Shown in pieces: positions 9,022 through 17,951 of a stretch of DNA of 19,121 bases. The position numbers and the translations under genes were made by a program. The DNA lies in contig RBNI01002253.1 of assembly GCA_003990745.1 (NCBI GenBank), positions 1-19,121 of the forward strand, written 5' to 3'. The notes under the pieces are model-generated. The model did not search any database. It saw only the letters and a list, made by a program, of their open reading frames with translations, and was not told where the DNA came from. This DNA comes from Jimgerdemannia flammicorona. Lineage: Eukaryota; Mucoromycota; Endogonomycetes; Endogonales; Endogonaceae. Every line of letters starts with the position of its first letter. The first letter of the stretch is position 1.

Positions 9022-9936
9022 AAGAAGAAATACAGAGAGGTCAAGACAGTGGTGGAGATAATGGATGAAAAGAGGATCAGAATGGATAAGACAGCCTGGG
9101 AGAATATGCAGGGGAGGTGAATCTAGAAAGAGCTGTTGGAGAAGTTGGGAAGAGGTATGGTAGGCAGCAGTGTAGGAGAGGGTGGTATGGAGTTGAGGGA
9201 GAGTGACTGGGCTGAGAAGCACAGGATGGCTCAGAGTGTAGCTCAAGGTAGACTGAGCAAGGAGGGTCAGGGGGGCATGGCAGAGGATATGGAAATGATT
9301 GAGGAGATATATCCTTAATATGATGTCTTTAGCAGGGCAGGTGGTGAGGAGGAATTACTAGATGTACTGGAGAAGGAGTGGGATGAGTCAGTGAGGAGGA
9401 GCACTGTGGTGGACTCTGTGGTGGGGGTTGAAGAGGTCGCCCAGAGTATTGCAGAGGCAGTGAATGAGGATAAATAGCTGTAGAAGACTCTGGAGGAGAT
9501 GGTGGCTGAGGAACTAGGGGGGAGAGGACTTCCAGGTTATGAGGGATAGTTATTGGGAGGAAATTCTTTACAGTGAGGAGGTGCCAAGGAAGGTCAGAAA
9601 TGAGATCCTGGTAGTACTCTAGGAGTCAGTTGAATATCAAGCCAATGATCAGAGAGAGGAGGAGCTTTGAGTGATTGTAAATAACCAGACAGCATACTTG
9701 TGGGGTTTGAGGAAGGGGTTGGAGAAGTGGAGAGTGGTGTGCATGTATTATTGGACTAACTTTAAGGTGGCAGATAGGGCAGAATGTCAGGAAATCTTGG
9801 AGGCATTGGATGCTCAGGTAGTGATAGAAGATGAGTTGGAGGCAGAGTAGTGCTTGGATCTAGATGGGGATAGAAGGAGTATGGAATTCTAGACTGGGAT
9901 CTCTATATCAACATTATTCAATATGAATAGTACAAC
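9022..9936 (+). pseudogene. LINE1 ORF1 remnant
   Basis: The frame starting ~9022 runs with few stops to ~9570 (stops at 9118, 9124, 9316, 9475, 9481, 9547). It encodes a Glu/Lys-rich, probably coiled-coil-prone protein with segments such as LLDVLEKEWDESV and KTLEEMVAEEL. Further fragments to ~9890 (ILEALDAQVVIEDELEAE) are in shifted frames. Its position just before the endonuclease and its charge composition suggest the RNA-binding ORF1 of a Tad-like LINE. No zinc knuckle is recognised, the N-terminus is missing, and it does not overlap the visible part of LINE3 ORF1. Confidence 0.45.
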
Positions 9937-9940
9937 TTGA

Positions 9941-11919
9941 ATTTTTTCTTTGAACATCAATGGGCTGAGGGGGGGCAATAAGGTGGAGGAATATTTTTGG
10001 CTGGTTGAAGAGTCTGGATACAGATATCTTTTTATTGCAAGATGTGCAGTATGAGGGAGATATGGACTTTCAGGACTGGACTAGAGAATGGGGTGGGGCA
10101 GCTATATGGTCTAGGCAGGTGGGTATTCTGATTTATAAGGGGATAGGAGACATTGGGGATATTGGACATTGGGAGAGTAGGTTGATATGGAGAGTCTGGA
10201 GGAGACCTGGGTGGAATCCTTTGACTGTTGGATTGTATTACTACCCAGCTGAGAGGGGGAAATATATAGGTTGGATCAGAGACTTAAGAGATACTGGTGT
10301 TTTGGGTGAGACAGAGATTGATTGCCTGGGGGGGGGATTTCAACATGACCTGGGATAATGGGGTAGACAGGACTGATGGCAAGAGGAGATTGAGAGGCAG
10401 AAGTGGAGAGTTGGACAATTGGATAGAGATTGAGAGATTGAGCTCCTTAGTTGACTCTGGATAATATCTTTGGGGAGATCACTAAATTTATACTTACTGG
10501 GTAGCAGGGCTGGGCTCCAGGATTGACTGAGTGCTGATGGCAGAGTGCTGGAAAGTGGATGTCTGAGATATGCTAGAGGTGATTTAGTGCCCATGGTCAG
10601 ATCACTGAGGTCTGATAGGAAGTGAAAGATTTGGAGGAAGCAGAGATGGGCCTAGACATTGGCAACTGAACTCTTCTTTGTTAGAGGATGGTTCTTTATG
10701 AGTGGATTGAGAGGTGGAGGTTATTGAGAGGATTGGTAGATGGTGGAGGCAGGGATTAGAGATTGGGGATCACTGGCAGTAGCTGAAATTGAATGCTCAG
10801 AGATACTGGAGAGAGACAGGGAAAGGAAGGAGTGCTCAGAGGCAGTAGTAAGTATGATGGGCTTCACAGAGGTTGGTGGCACTTCTGGAGAGGTAGGCAG
10901 GATTACTGGAGGAGAGGGGGGCAGCTGATTGGCAAGTTCTGAGGATACAAAAAGAAGTTGATGAGCTGAAGAAAGTACTATGAATGGAGAAAGAGATCAA
11001 GCTGAAGGGAATAGTGGCAAGGTTGCAATGGCAGGGGTTGGAGGAGAGAGAGAGGCCCACTAGGTTTCTTTCCCAGTTGCTTCAAGCTTGAAAAACTAGA
11101 CAGCAGTGAGATGGTATTTTGGATGAGAGTGGGAAGATGGTGGTAGGGACTCTGATAATTTTGGAATTGCTGAAGACTTACTGAGAGGATTTATAGAGTG
11201 ATGAAGAGGGGGATGAGGATGCCTTGGTTATTGAAAGGTAGTTGAAGGACTGGTATTCAGACTCAGCATTGGAACTAGGGACACTGGGAGATCCAGTGAG
11301 GGGAGAGAAAGTATGCAAGGTCTTGGCTTTGACAAGTAAGAGGACAGTACTAGGAAAAGATGGGTTTCTCTGGGATTTTTAGAAGAAGATGACTGGGGTA
11401 GAGGTGGTATTGGAGGAGATGTCAGTAATATGTGATGAAGTCCTTCAATCTGGAACTTGGGTTGGGGGCCAGTACCTAGGGCTGGTCTCCTTGCTCTATA
11501 AAGATAAGAGAAGAAGAGAAGACTAGAAGAACTAGCAATCAATCATACTCCTTAACATGTACTGCAAGCTGGTGACAAAAATCTTAGTAACTAGGCTGCA
11601 GATGATTGCTCAGCAGGTACTAGGAGTAGAGCAGAGGGGATTTGTTAGTGGTCGATTAATCTGAGATAGAACTACCTGGGTCCATGGGGTGATTGAAGGA
11701 GCCTGAGTGGCTGGAGTTGATGGCTGGTTAGTTTTTCTAGATCAGGAGAAGGCATATGACAGAGTGAGGAGAGTCTGGCTGGAGGGAGTGCTGAAATGAA
11801 TGGGAGTTCCCCTAGAATTCAGGAGGTCATTAATTAGTCTATTGGCAAACAGTCAAGCAGCATTGATAGTGAATGGGCACAGAGGTGTGACTTTTCCATT
11901 AAGATGTGGGGTGGAACAG
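9941..11919 (+). pseudogene. LINE1 ORF2: endonuclease and partial reverse transcriptase, broken
   Basis: An APE-type endonuclease begins at SLNINGL (9947-9967) and continues with DIFLLQDVQ (from 10023), GDFN (10333-10344), SRID (10516-10527) and SDH (10597-10605). These are the metal-binding and catalytic motifs, all still present. A Trp-rich linker leads to the reverse transcriptase: GKDGF (11353), SIILLN (11539), GFVSGR and FLDQEKAYDRV (~11734-11766), which keeps the first catalytic Asp. Two frame changes fall at G runs, G7 (9969-9975) and G9 (10328-10336). After 10333 one frame holds to 11919 with many TGA and TAG codons where Trp or Arg is expected. The protein would nick target DNA and reverse-transcribe the element RNA, but the copy lacks the YADD half of the active site. 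Confidence 0.8.
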
Positions 11920-11920
11920 T

Positions 11921-14900
11921 TTATATATTTTATCACTCAATGTCAATGGTCTGTAGGATAGAGTCAAGTAGTGGTGATTGTTCAATGGCTTAAAGTCAGG
12001 AGATATGATGTGGTATTTCTTCAGGATATTCAGACCTATAGTGAGCAGGATTATAAAGAGTGGAGCAAAGAATAGTATAGTGGAACTGGTTGAAATGAGC
12101 AGGCAGACATATTGGTTGGTATGGGCAGAGGTGAGCTAGTGGAGGTAGAAGTTTATAGTAATAGATTAGTGTAGAGTAGATTGTAAGGTAGGGTGGATAA
12201 TAGATTGGTAGTTGGCTTAGTTTACCTTCCAGCAGTTAGCAGAGAGTAAAAGTAATGGGTGGAGGATTGGCTGGCTTGAGAGAGTCAGGAGGCTATTAGA
12301 ATAGACATTCTTAGGGGGAACTTCAATATGGTATAGGATAGAATACTAGATAGGTCTGATGGTGGGATAGAGGTAATAGTCTCTACTAGATTATCTCAAT
12401 AGCTTCAAGTAGAGTAGGACATAGAATTGGTTGATAGTATCTATCAGTATCAGGGGGAGAAATCAGGGCCCTCCACTCAGTAGAACCCAGTCATAGATAG
12501 ACTAGTGGAGACAAGAATTGACTGGGTGCTGGTAGCTGAGAATTGAGGCAATATACTAGATATTGTAGAGATGTAGTAGTGCCTTTGATCAGATCATTGA
12601 GAGGTGGAGGTATGTAGTAGATTTCAAGTAGCTAGTGGTCATAGAGGGCATTAGTGGCTCAATGTAGTATTACTTAGGAGAAAGATAGAAAGGGAATAGT
12701 TTGTGATCAATATTAGGCAAGAGATAATACAATAGTAAAATGATAGACAGTTGATAGTAGAATGGTGGGGCAAATTCAAATACTTGGTGGATGCTTACTG
12801 GTGAGATGTTGGAAAGGAGCAAAAGGATAAGGAGAGGAGAATCAAGCAAGGGCTGCAATAGTGACTGAAGTTGATCGAAGGGGGGAATCTGTCTAATAAG
12901 ATATACTGCTAGCTAGCTACTGAGATAGTAGAGCTACAGTCAGACTTGAGAGCAGCAGGGGACAGAGTGGTAGATGGACTACTGGCCAGGCTGCAAGCTA
13001 GGCAGCTAGAGGAAGGAGAGTGGCCAACTAAATATTTATCTAGTGTTTTAAAGACTAGAAGGGTGTAGTATAGCTGGGCCTCAGTCTTGTGAGAGAATAG
13101 TATTGAGATCTCAGGGATTGCTGAAATATTAGAGGAGATTTCAGAGTAGTGATAGGCTCTCTGGCAAGATAATGGGGGGTCTGCAGAGAGTGGGGTACTT
13201 CAGGAGAGTAATGACAATTTGGTATACTATTGGCCAGTAACAGTATTACCTGAGATAAATAAGGTAGTGATGAGAGTGGTATCATTGGATGAGATGTTGG
13301 AGGTGTTGCAAAAAGTACAGATAGGTTTATTGCCTGGAGAGGATGGGTTACTCTGGGAATTCTAGAAGAAATTCCAGATTGAGTTTGGTAGCTAATTGGT
13401 AGAGATGGCAAATTATGTTTTGAAGGAGGGCAGCTAGATTGAAAATAGTTTTTTAGGATTGATTTCTCTATTATATAAGGAGACAGATAATTAGCAAGTA
13501 TGGTGGAATTGGTAACCCATCATACTGCTGAATGTGGACAGAAAGTTGATCTCTAAGATTTTGGCTAGGAGGATATAGTAGTAGATTGGCAGACTGATGG
13601 GTGAGGAGCAGTGGGGTTTTGTCAAGAGGAGGCAGATTAGAGATAGTACTGCTTGGGTACAGAATATCCTGAAAGGCTGTAGGAGCTATTAGGTGGATGG
13701 GCAGATATTCTTCTTAGATCAAAAGAAGGCCTATAATAGGGTGTGGTAGAATTATTTGGAGGCAGTATTACAGAAGGCAGGGTTTGGTGTAGTAGAGACT
13801 GAGAGATTGATGAGCTTGATATATAGCTACTGGGCAGCTATACTGATGAATAGGTGAAGTGGTCCTGAGTTTGCACTGGGGAGAGATGTGCTATAGGGTG
13901 ATCCTCTTTTCCCCCTCCTCTATATACTCTCTTTGAAGCTCTTGCTGATATAGCTGAAGGAGTAGATATCTAGACTGTAGATGAGGGATGTGGTCTGGAA
14001 GTTGGGGGCCTTTGCCAATAATATAGTGATGAGATTAGATTGCATAGCAGATGTAGATATCTTGCAAGAAGAGGTTGGACAGTACAAAAGACTAATGAGA
14101 GTAAAGTTGAATTGAGATAGGAACTTGGTACTGGACTGAGAAAAAATAGATAATTTGGGTAGACTGTGGTCATGGGAAAAGCAGTTAGATATCTAGATAT
14201 TTGATTCTCTATATATGGAATAGTGCTGCCAAAGGAGTGATAGTATAGTATAATATAGAAGTAAGAAGGAGCTTTGACTGAATGATCAGAAAGGAGCTTC
14301 TTCTTGGTGGGTAGAATAGTTGTCTTAAATATATATTGGTTGTCCAAGTTGTAGTATCTGGGATATCACCTAGACTTTTTCAGATAGGTGGTGCAGAGGC
14401 TGAAAAAGATAGTAGAAGAATAGCTATAGTGAGAGAGATAGCTGTAGATTGGTTGGAAGACTTTAGTGATACAAATAGTCAATGGAGACCTGAGATTGGT
14501 GGACTTCTGGCAGCAGTTGAAGGTGCTCAGAGATTAGTGGAGATGGTGATTAGTAGTACTGAGGGAGGAGGATTGGAATAAACTAGCTATAGATAATTGA
14601 GAGGTTAGGTTCTATTCCCATAGTGAGGTTTGGAAGGATATATAGAATTTGCTTCAGGTGAGAAGTGTTAGTAAATTGTAGTATAAGGGGTTCTAGTGAG
14701 ATATTGTAGAGGCTTGGCTGACCATAGAGTTGGCAAGACCAGATATAGGCAAGAGTGAGGACTCTGAGCAGCAGTAGTGACAACTGGAGGATCTTCACAT
14801 TGGTGACTATAGTTTGAAGGAGTACTTACTGGGCAAGGCAATGGAATAGATCAGATCTGGTCCTCTTGAGAGGTAGCCAGTGGGTCAGCAGAAGACTGAC

Positions 14901-15453
14901 TTTGGTGAAGGCTGAGAGTAGGGATGTGTCTGGAGTTAGAGGACTTCCTTGCTTAAGGTTATACCCCCTAAGTACTGGGTAGTGTGGTGACATTTCTTGA
15001 GGAGAAATATATATAATGCTGGGCTATTGGATAGAATAGATGGAAGTGGATGGTTGTTGGGATTGTGAGTAGTATAGTGAGATAGATGGGCGAGTAGTTT
15101 AGATGCTAGAGTATATTCTGACAGCTTGTCCTGATGTTGAAGGATATTGATAGACTTTGAAAGATTATTGGGGCTCCAAGAGTAGGAGGCCAGGGGACCC
15201 CACTAGTATTATAGTTAAATAGCAGCTAGTGAGGGAGATTGGTGACATTTGGGGGGGTCTGGGTCAGATTCTAGAAGTCTGAGTCCATATGGTGGCATAT
15301 TGACAATAGATATTTAAGCAGGATCTATAGATGGGAATTGGTGAATTGATAGAGCAGTGAAGATGGCTCCTTCAGGAGGTGGAACAAGGGTGGTAGTATC
15401 AGGAGAAGTAGCATCAGCTGGGGGTCTTGTAGAAAGTACAGGATATTATATAA
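11921..15453 (+). pseudogene. LINE2 ORF2: endonuclease, reverse transcriptase and zinc-binding-like C-terminus
   Basis: In order: endonuclease with SLNVNGL (from 11933), VVFLQDIQ, GNFN (12316-12327, Asp of GDFN now Asn), TRIDWVL (12511) and SDH (12589-12597). The reverse transcriptase follows with GEDGLLWEF, PIILLN, FLDQKKAYNRV, GDPLFPLL (13897) and FANN (14011-14022) in place of the catalytic YADD box. The thumb follows in another frame (GRIVVLNIYWLSKL, from 14310). A C-terminal segment with IPPKYWVVW (~14958) and EYILTACPDVEGYW (from 15109) resembles the zinc-binding region after LINE reverse transcriptases. It ends at TAA 15451. Dozens of in-frame TAG/TGA and at least three frame changes make it dead. 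Asp-to-Asn changes at catalytic sites are all G to A. Confidence 0.8.
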
Positions 15454-15608
15454 TAGAGTTAAAGATACCTAATATTAGATGACAAAGGGGTCCAGTGAAA
15501 AGAAGGTGTTAGTTTATTAGTCCTCAGAGTGATTAGTTGGTCTCTTTCTTATATTCTTAGTGATAGTGGTAATGTGTGGTATTCATAATATATTAGATAT
15601 TTTTAGGT

Positions 15609-15656
15609 AATAAAGGAGTCTAAGTAACTATAAAAAAAAAAAAAATAAAAAAAAAA
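15609..15656 (+). terminator. AATAAA and poly(A) tail of LINE2
   Basis: AATAAA at 15609-15614 is followed 17 nt later by A14, T, A10. It marks the 3' end of the LINE2 RNA that was retrotransposed. Confidence 0.7.
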
Positions 15657-15658
15657 GA

Positions 15659-16198
15659 GTTTACTTAAGTTTTTATAATTTATATACCAGTCTCAGTTCT
15701 GGTAGAAGTTAGCTAGGCTTCTGGAGTTTAGTCAGAAATACTAGAGTCACTTAGGTGTCATTACTAAGACTCAGAGAAATATATATATATAGAGGGAGAA
15801 TTTGATTTTTGTATCAAGAACTAAACTAAAACTACTTTATTTCAGATAGAAACTGGGGGTATTTATATAAGTTAGTTTATGATTTCTGACTAAGTATAAG
15901 TGACTAATTTGGTAACTATGGTGAGATTTGTGATCATGATCTTTATCAGATAGTTAGTAATCAGAAATAATTTGTGATCAGAATCTTTGTTATTAGATAA
16001 TAATCAGTTACTATAGCACTGATTACTGTAGCACTAATTACTAGAGATAAGCTGGATATTATTTTTCTATATCATTTATATCATTTATTATATTTACTAT
16101 TTATATGTTATATATTACCAATAGTGATATTATCACTAATTTATATAATCACTCATAATATATCATATCTTGTCTATTTATTTATTTATTCCATTACA
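15659..16198 (-). mobile_element. LTR B, a strongly decayed LTR of a minus-strand gypsy element
   Basis: About 540 bp aligns with LTR A (16461-17006). They share a long near-identical block (ACCAGTCTCAGTTCTGG through GGAGTTTAGTCAGAAA), the TATA box (plus-strand TATTTATA, 15860-15867) and the AATAAA 26 bp after it. Read on the minus strand it starts TGTAATGG, directly after a purine-rich stretch (16199-16212) that fits a polypurine tract, so it is a 3' LTR. Compared with LTR A, nearly all CpGs and many CpA/TpG sites are changed to TpA. The left end lacks the terminal TG of LTR A because LINE2 joins there. Confidence 0.8.
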
Positions 16199-16460
16199 TT
16201 CTTTCCTCCTTAAAAGTCAATGTCTGTAATAACTCTCACTTCTATCCCTCTCTTATCCTTTGGATAATTAGGGAAGTGGACTATTACTTAGGGACTTAGT
16301 ACACAATGTGTACCAAGAAGCCTTCAGTTGAGGAAGTGCTCGCTTTAAGTAGTTGTAGCAGCAGTGCCTTATCTTTCAAAGGTCTTTCTCTTGTGCCCTA
16401 TTTTGAGGGTCTTATTCTTTGCTGTGCACAGATTGAATTCACCTTGGAATTCAGATTCAA
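16199..16460 (-). mobile_element. short internal remnant of gypsy element B with polypurine tract
   Basis: On the minus strand the sequence ending in codons D-I-D-F-stop runs into AAGGAGGAAAGAA and then LTR B. Element A ends D-V-D-F-stop followed by AGGGGAGAAGGA and LTR A. This looks like the last part of an ORF3 copy. Further upstream on the minus strand a separate 50-codon frame (ending FLVHIVY) is not recognised. The remnant is cut at 16460 by LTR A, as expected if element A inserted into element B. Confidence 0.5.
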
Positions 16461-17006
16461 TGGGTTTACTTAAGTCTTTGTGAATTTGTATACCAGTCTC
16501 AGTTCTGGTAGAAGTTAGCTAGGCTTCTGGAGTTTAGTCAGAAACACTAGAGTTACTTAGATGTCATTACTAAGACTCAGGGGGAATGTGTGTGTGTGGG
16601 GGGGGACTTGATTCTGATATCAAGGACTGAACTAAAACTGTTTTATTTCGGATGGGAACTGGGGGGTATTTATACAAGTTGGTCCGCAATTTCTGACTAA
16701 GTATGAGTGACTAATTTGGTAACTATAATGAGGTTTGTGATCATGACCTTTGTCAGATGGTTTTTGGTAGAGAATATCTTTGTGATTAGGACCTCAATTA
16801 CTAGGCAATGATCAGCAGCTATGGTAACTGTTGCTGTGGCACCAGTTGTCAGGGATAAGCTAAATATCATTTTCTGCATTGTTCATTTGCATCGTTTGTT
16901 CATTTGTCACTCGTTATTCATATGCTGTGCTCGATCATATGATGATGTCATCGCCGGGTCACGTGATCTCATTGTTCATCGTATCCCATCTGTTCACTCT
17001 ATTACA
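16461..17006 (-). mobile_element. LTR A, 3' LTR of gypsy element A
   Basis: 546 bp. Plus-strand ends are TGGGTTTACT and CTATTACA, giving TGTAATAG...CCCA on the element strand with the usual TG/CA termini. The element-strand TATA box TATAAATACCCC starts at 16674 and AATAAA at 16647, 27 bp downstream. The U3 holds a CRE-like TGATGTCA (16943-16950) and an E-box CACGTG (16960-16965). It is preceded on the minus strand by a clear polypurine tract. The 5' LTR of this element lies beyond the window. Confidence 0.85.
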
Positions 17007-17020
17007 TCCTTCTCCCCTTA
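17007..17020 (-). other. polypurine tract of gypsy A, overlapping the ORF3 terminal stop
   Basis: On the minus strand TAAGGGGAGAAGGA directly precedes TGTAATAG, the LTR start. This is the plus-strand primer site of an LTR retrotransposon. Its first three bases are the in-frame TAA that ends the extended ORF3. Confidence 0.75.
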
Positions 17021-17176
17021 GAAATCAACATCCTCATTAATTGAGAAATTGAGAACCAGGAGAAAGAAAGGTGGGGAATCCTCCTCAGGGTTGTTACCAT
17101 CTTCAGGGGTAGGGGGGGTGGTTACTGATGGCTTGCTGTCCAGGATGAAGAAGTCAATGAGGTCTACAAATGGTTC
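17018..17176 (-). pseudogene. C-terminal extension of ORF3-A beyond the internal stop
   Basis: 52 codons plus TAA remain open in the same frame after the stop at 17177, beginning EPFVDLIDFF and ending EDVDF. Segments match the C-terminus of ORF3-C, and the same D-I/V-D-F-stop ending occurs next to LTR B. The internal TAA lies within GTAAGA (17180-17175), a good fungal 5' splice site, so an intron is an alternative to a nonsense mutation; no acceptor could be decided. Confidence 0.5.
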
Positions 17177-17842
17177 TTACATTAGGATAGATGCTGGTGT
17201 AGGGGTTCTCCATCTGATATGGTTGGGGCCATCCAAGTAGGGTTCTTGGTCCTCATGCCTGGGAATATCCATTCGAATAGGCGGTCCTTCAAAGAGGTCA
17301 GAGAGGCCTTGGAGCCATTGGTCAGGGTTGTCATTCAGGAGGGGGCTCCAGTGAGGCTCGATGTCAGTAGACTTGAAGGCAATCCAGGAGTTGGCCTCTT
17401 GGGCGACCTTGACTTCTAGGGCATCAACCTCAGGGAAAGAAAGGTTCTGGAAGTCCTTTAGTTGTATATAGTTGAGGTTGGGGATCGTGAAGGGGGCATG
17501 GTGCATGATTTGATAAATCTTCTTAGCAAGTCTTTGCTCATGCCTGTCTAGGTGAGTCCAGTCAGAGACCTGGTCTGTGGATAGGCTATTTGTATGTTGG
17601 AGGAGCTGGTGACCGATTTCATATTCGTGCCAGATTTCTAGGTGGCTGATAGCAAGATAGGTCCTTTTGATAAGTTCATGGCAGTCAAGGACATACTGTC
17701 CTAGGTCTGGGCTGGAGAGGTTAAGAGCTTCTGAGCAGCAGTTCCTTCCTTGGATAGCAACCTGGATGTGTCCAAAGAGGCGGTCAACCTGGCTTGGGAG
17801 GGGCTGGCTATGGCGGGCATTTTGGTGGCGGGTGGCAGGCAT
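17177..17842 (-). CDS. ORF3-A: unrecognised accessory protein of gypsy element A
   Basis: 221 codons from ATG 17842 (MPATRH) to TAA 17179-17177. An in-frame ATG at 17923 adds 27 residues, but it lies upstream of the TATA box, whereas ATG 17842 matches the start of ORF3-C (MPAACQ), so I prefer 17842. Similarity to ORF3-C continues past the TAA (EPFVDLIDF against DEFTDLISF; LVLNF in both) to a second TAA at 17020-17018, so the ancestral protein was about 274 residues. Landmarks include HELIKRTYLAISHLE (~residues 55-69), AKKIYQIMHHAP, IPNLNYIQLKDF and NPDQWLQGL. It looks soluble and possibly helical, with no signal peptide, membrane helix or enzyme motif. It sits between pol and the 3' LTR, the position of env in retroviruses, but does not look like an envelope protein. 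Function unknown. Confidence 0.65.
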   Translation of the reverse strand: MPATRHQNARHSQPLPSQVDRLFGHIQVAIQGRNCCSEALNLSSPDLGQYVLDCHELIKRTYLAISHLEIWHEYEIGHQLLQHTNSLSTDQVSDWTHLDRHEQRLAKKIYQIMHHAPFTIPNLNYIQLKDFQNLSFPEVDALEVKVAQEANSWIAFKSTDIEPHWSPLLNDNPDQWLQGLSDLFEGPPIRMDIPRHEDQEPYLDGPNHIRWRTPTPASILM

Positions 17843-17906
17843 TCTTGTCTTGTCTTTTCTTTGTGAGGAGAGGGGGATGAGAGTTGTGAGGTATTCTTGC
17901 CTAGGG

Positions 17907-17914
17907 TATTTATA
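17907..17914 (-). promoter_or_regulatory. TATA box of ORF3-A
   Basis: TATAAATA on the minus strand, followed by CCCT, lies 72 nt before the preferred ATG. The 11-base string TATAAATACCC is the same as in the LTR core promoters at 16674 and 4199, suggesting ORF3 is expressed from its own internal promoter. Confidence 0.5.
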
Positions 17915-17932
17915 CTTATTCACCCATCTGAT

Positions 17933-17951
17933 GTGACCTTTCTGTGGTCAC
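17933..17951. promoter_or_regulatory. inverted repeat GTGACC-N7-GGTCAC upstream of ORF3-A
   Basis: Perfect 6-bp arms with a 7-bp spacer lie 19 bp upstream of the TATA box. This is a candidate binding site for a dimeric regulator. Part of it, GACCACAG on the minus strand, is also found upstream of the TATA box of ORF3-C. Confidence 0.35.

Larger units (their letters stand above)
9020..11919 (+). mobile_element. LINE1: 5'-truncated Tad-like non-LTR retrotransposon
   Basis: From about 9020 the plus strand becomes G-rich and C-poor and encodes an ORF1 remnant followed by ORF2 with endonuclease and partial reverse transcriptase. The left junction with gypsy D is judged only from composition and loss of protease-type sequence. 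At the right it stops after reverse-transcriptase residues CGVEQ (ends 11919), where GDPLSP would follow, and LINE2 sequence starts at once. No 3' end of this copy is visible in the window. Confidence 0.7.
11921..15656 (+). mobile_element. LINE2: ORF2-only Tad-like LINE with poly(A) tail
   Basis: It begins inside the first beta-strand of the endonuclease (SLNVNGL from 11933), right after LINE1, and ends with AATAAA (15609-15614) and an A14-T-A10 tail (15632-15656). The encoded protein is clearly a different subfamily from LINE1. ORF1 and the 5' UTR are absent, consistent with 5' truncation or a deletion at the junction. The tail abuts the LTR at 15659 with only two bases between. Confidence 0.75.

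Noticed and set aside
8845..9246. Minus-strand frame of 133 codons
   Set aside because: It spans the gypsy D to LINE1 junction opposite real coding remnants on the plus strand.
13055..14347. Minus-strand frames of 118 and 125 codons
   Set aside because: They are opposite the LINE2 reverse transcriptase. They are open because the plus strand is C-poor, not because they encode a protein.
17843..17923. Upstream in-frame ATG of ORF3-A at 17923
   Set aside because: The 27 added residues include the TATA box, and the homologue ORF3-C begins at the position of the later ATG.
17667..17936. Plus-strand frame of 89 codons
   Set aside because: It is antisense to ORF3-A and its promoter, without motif or homologue.
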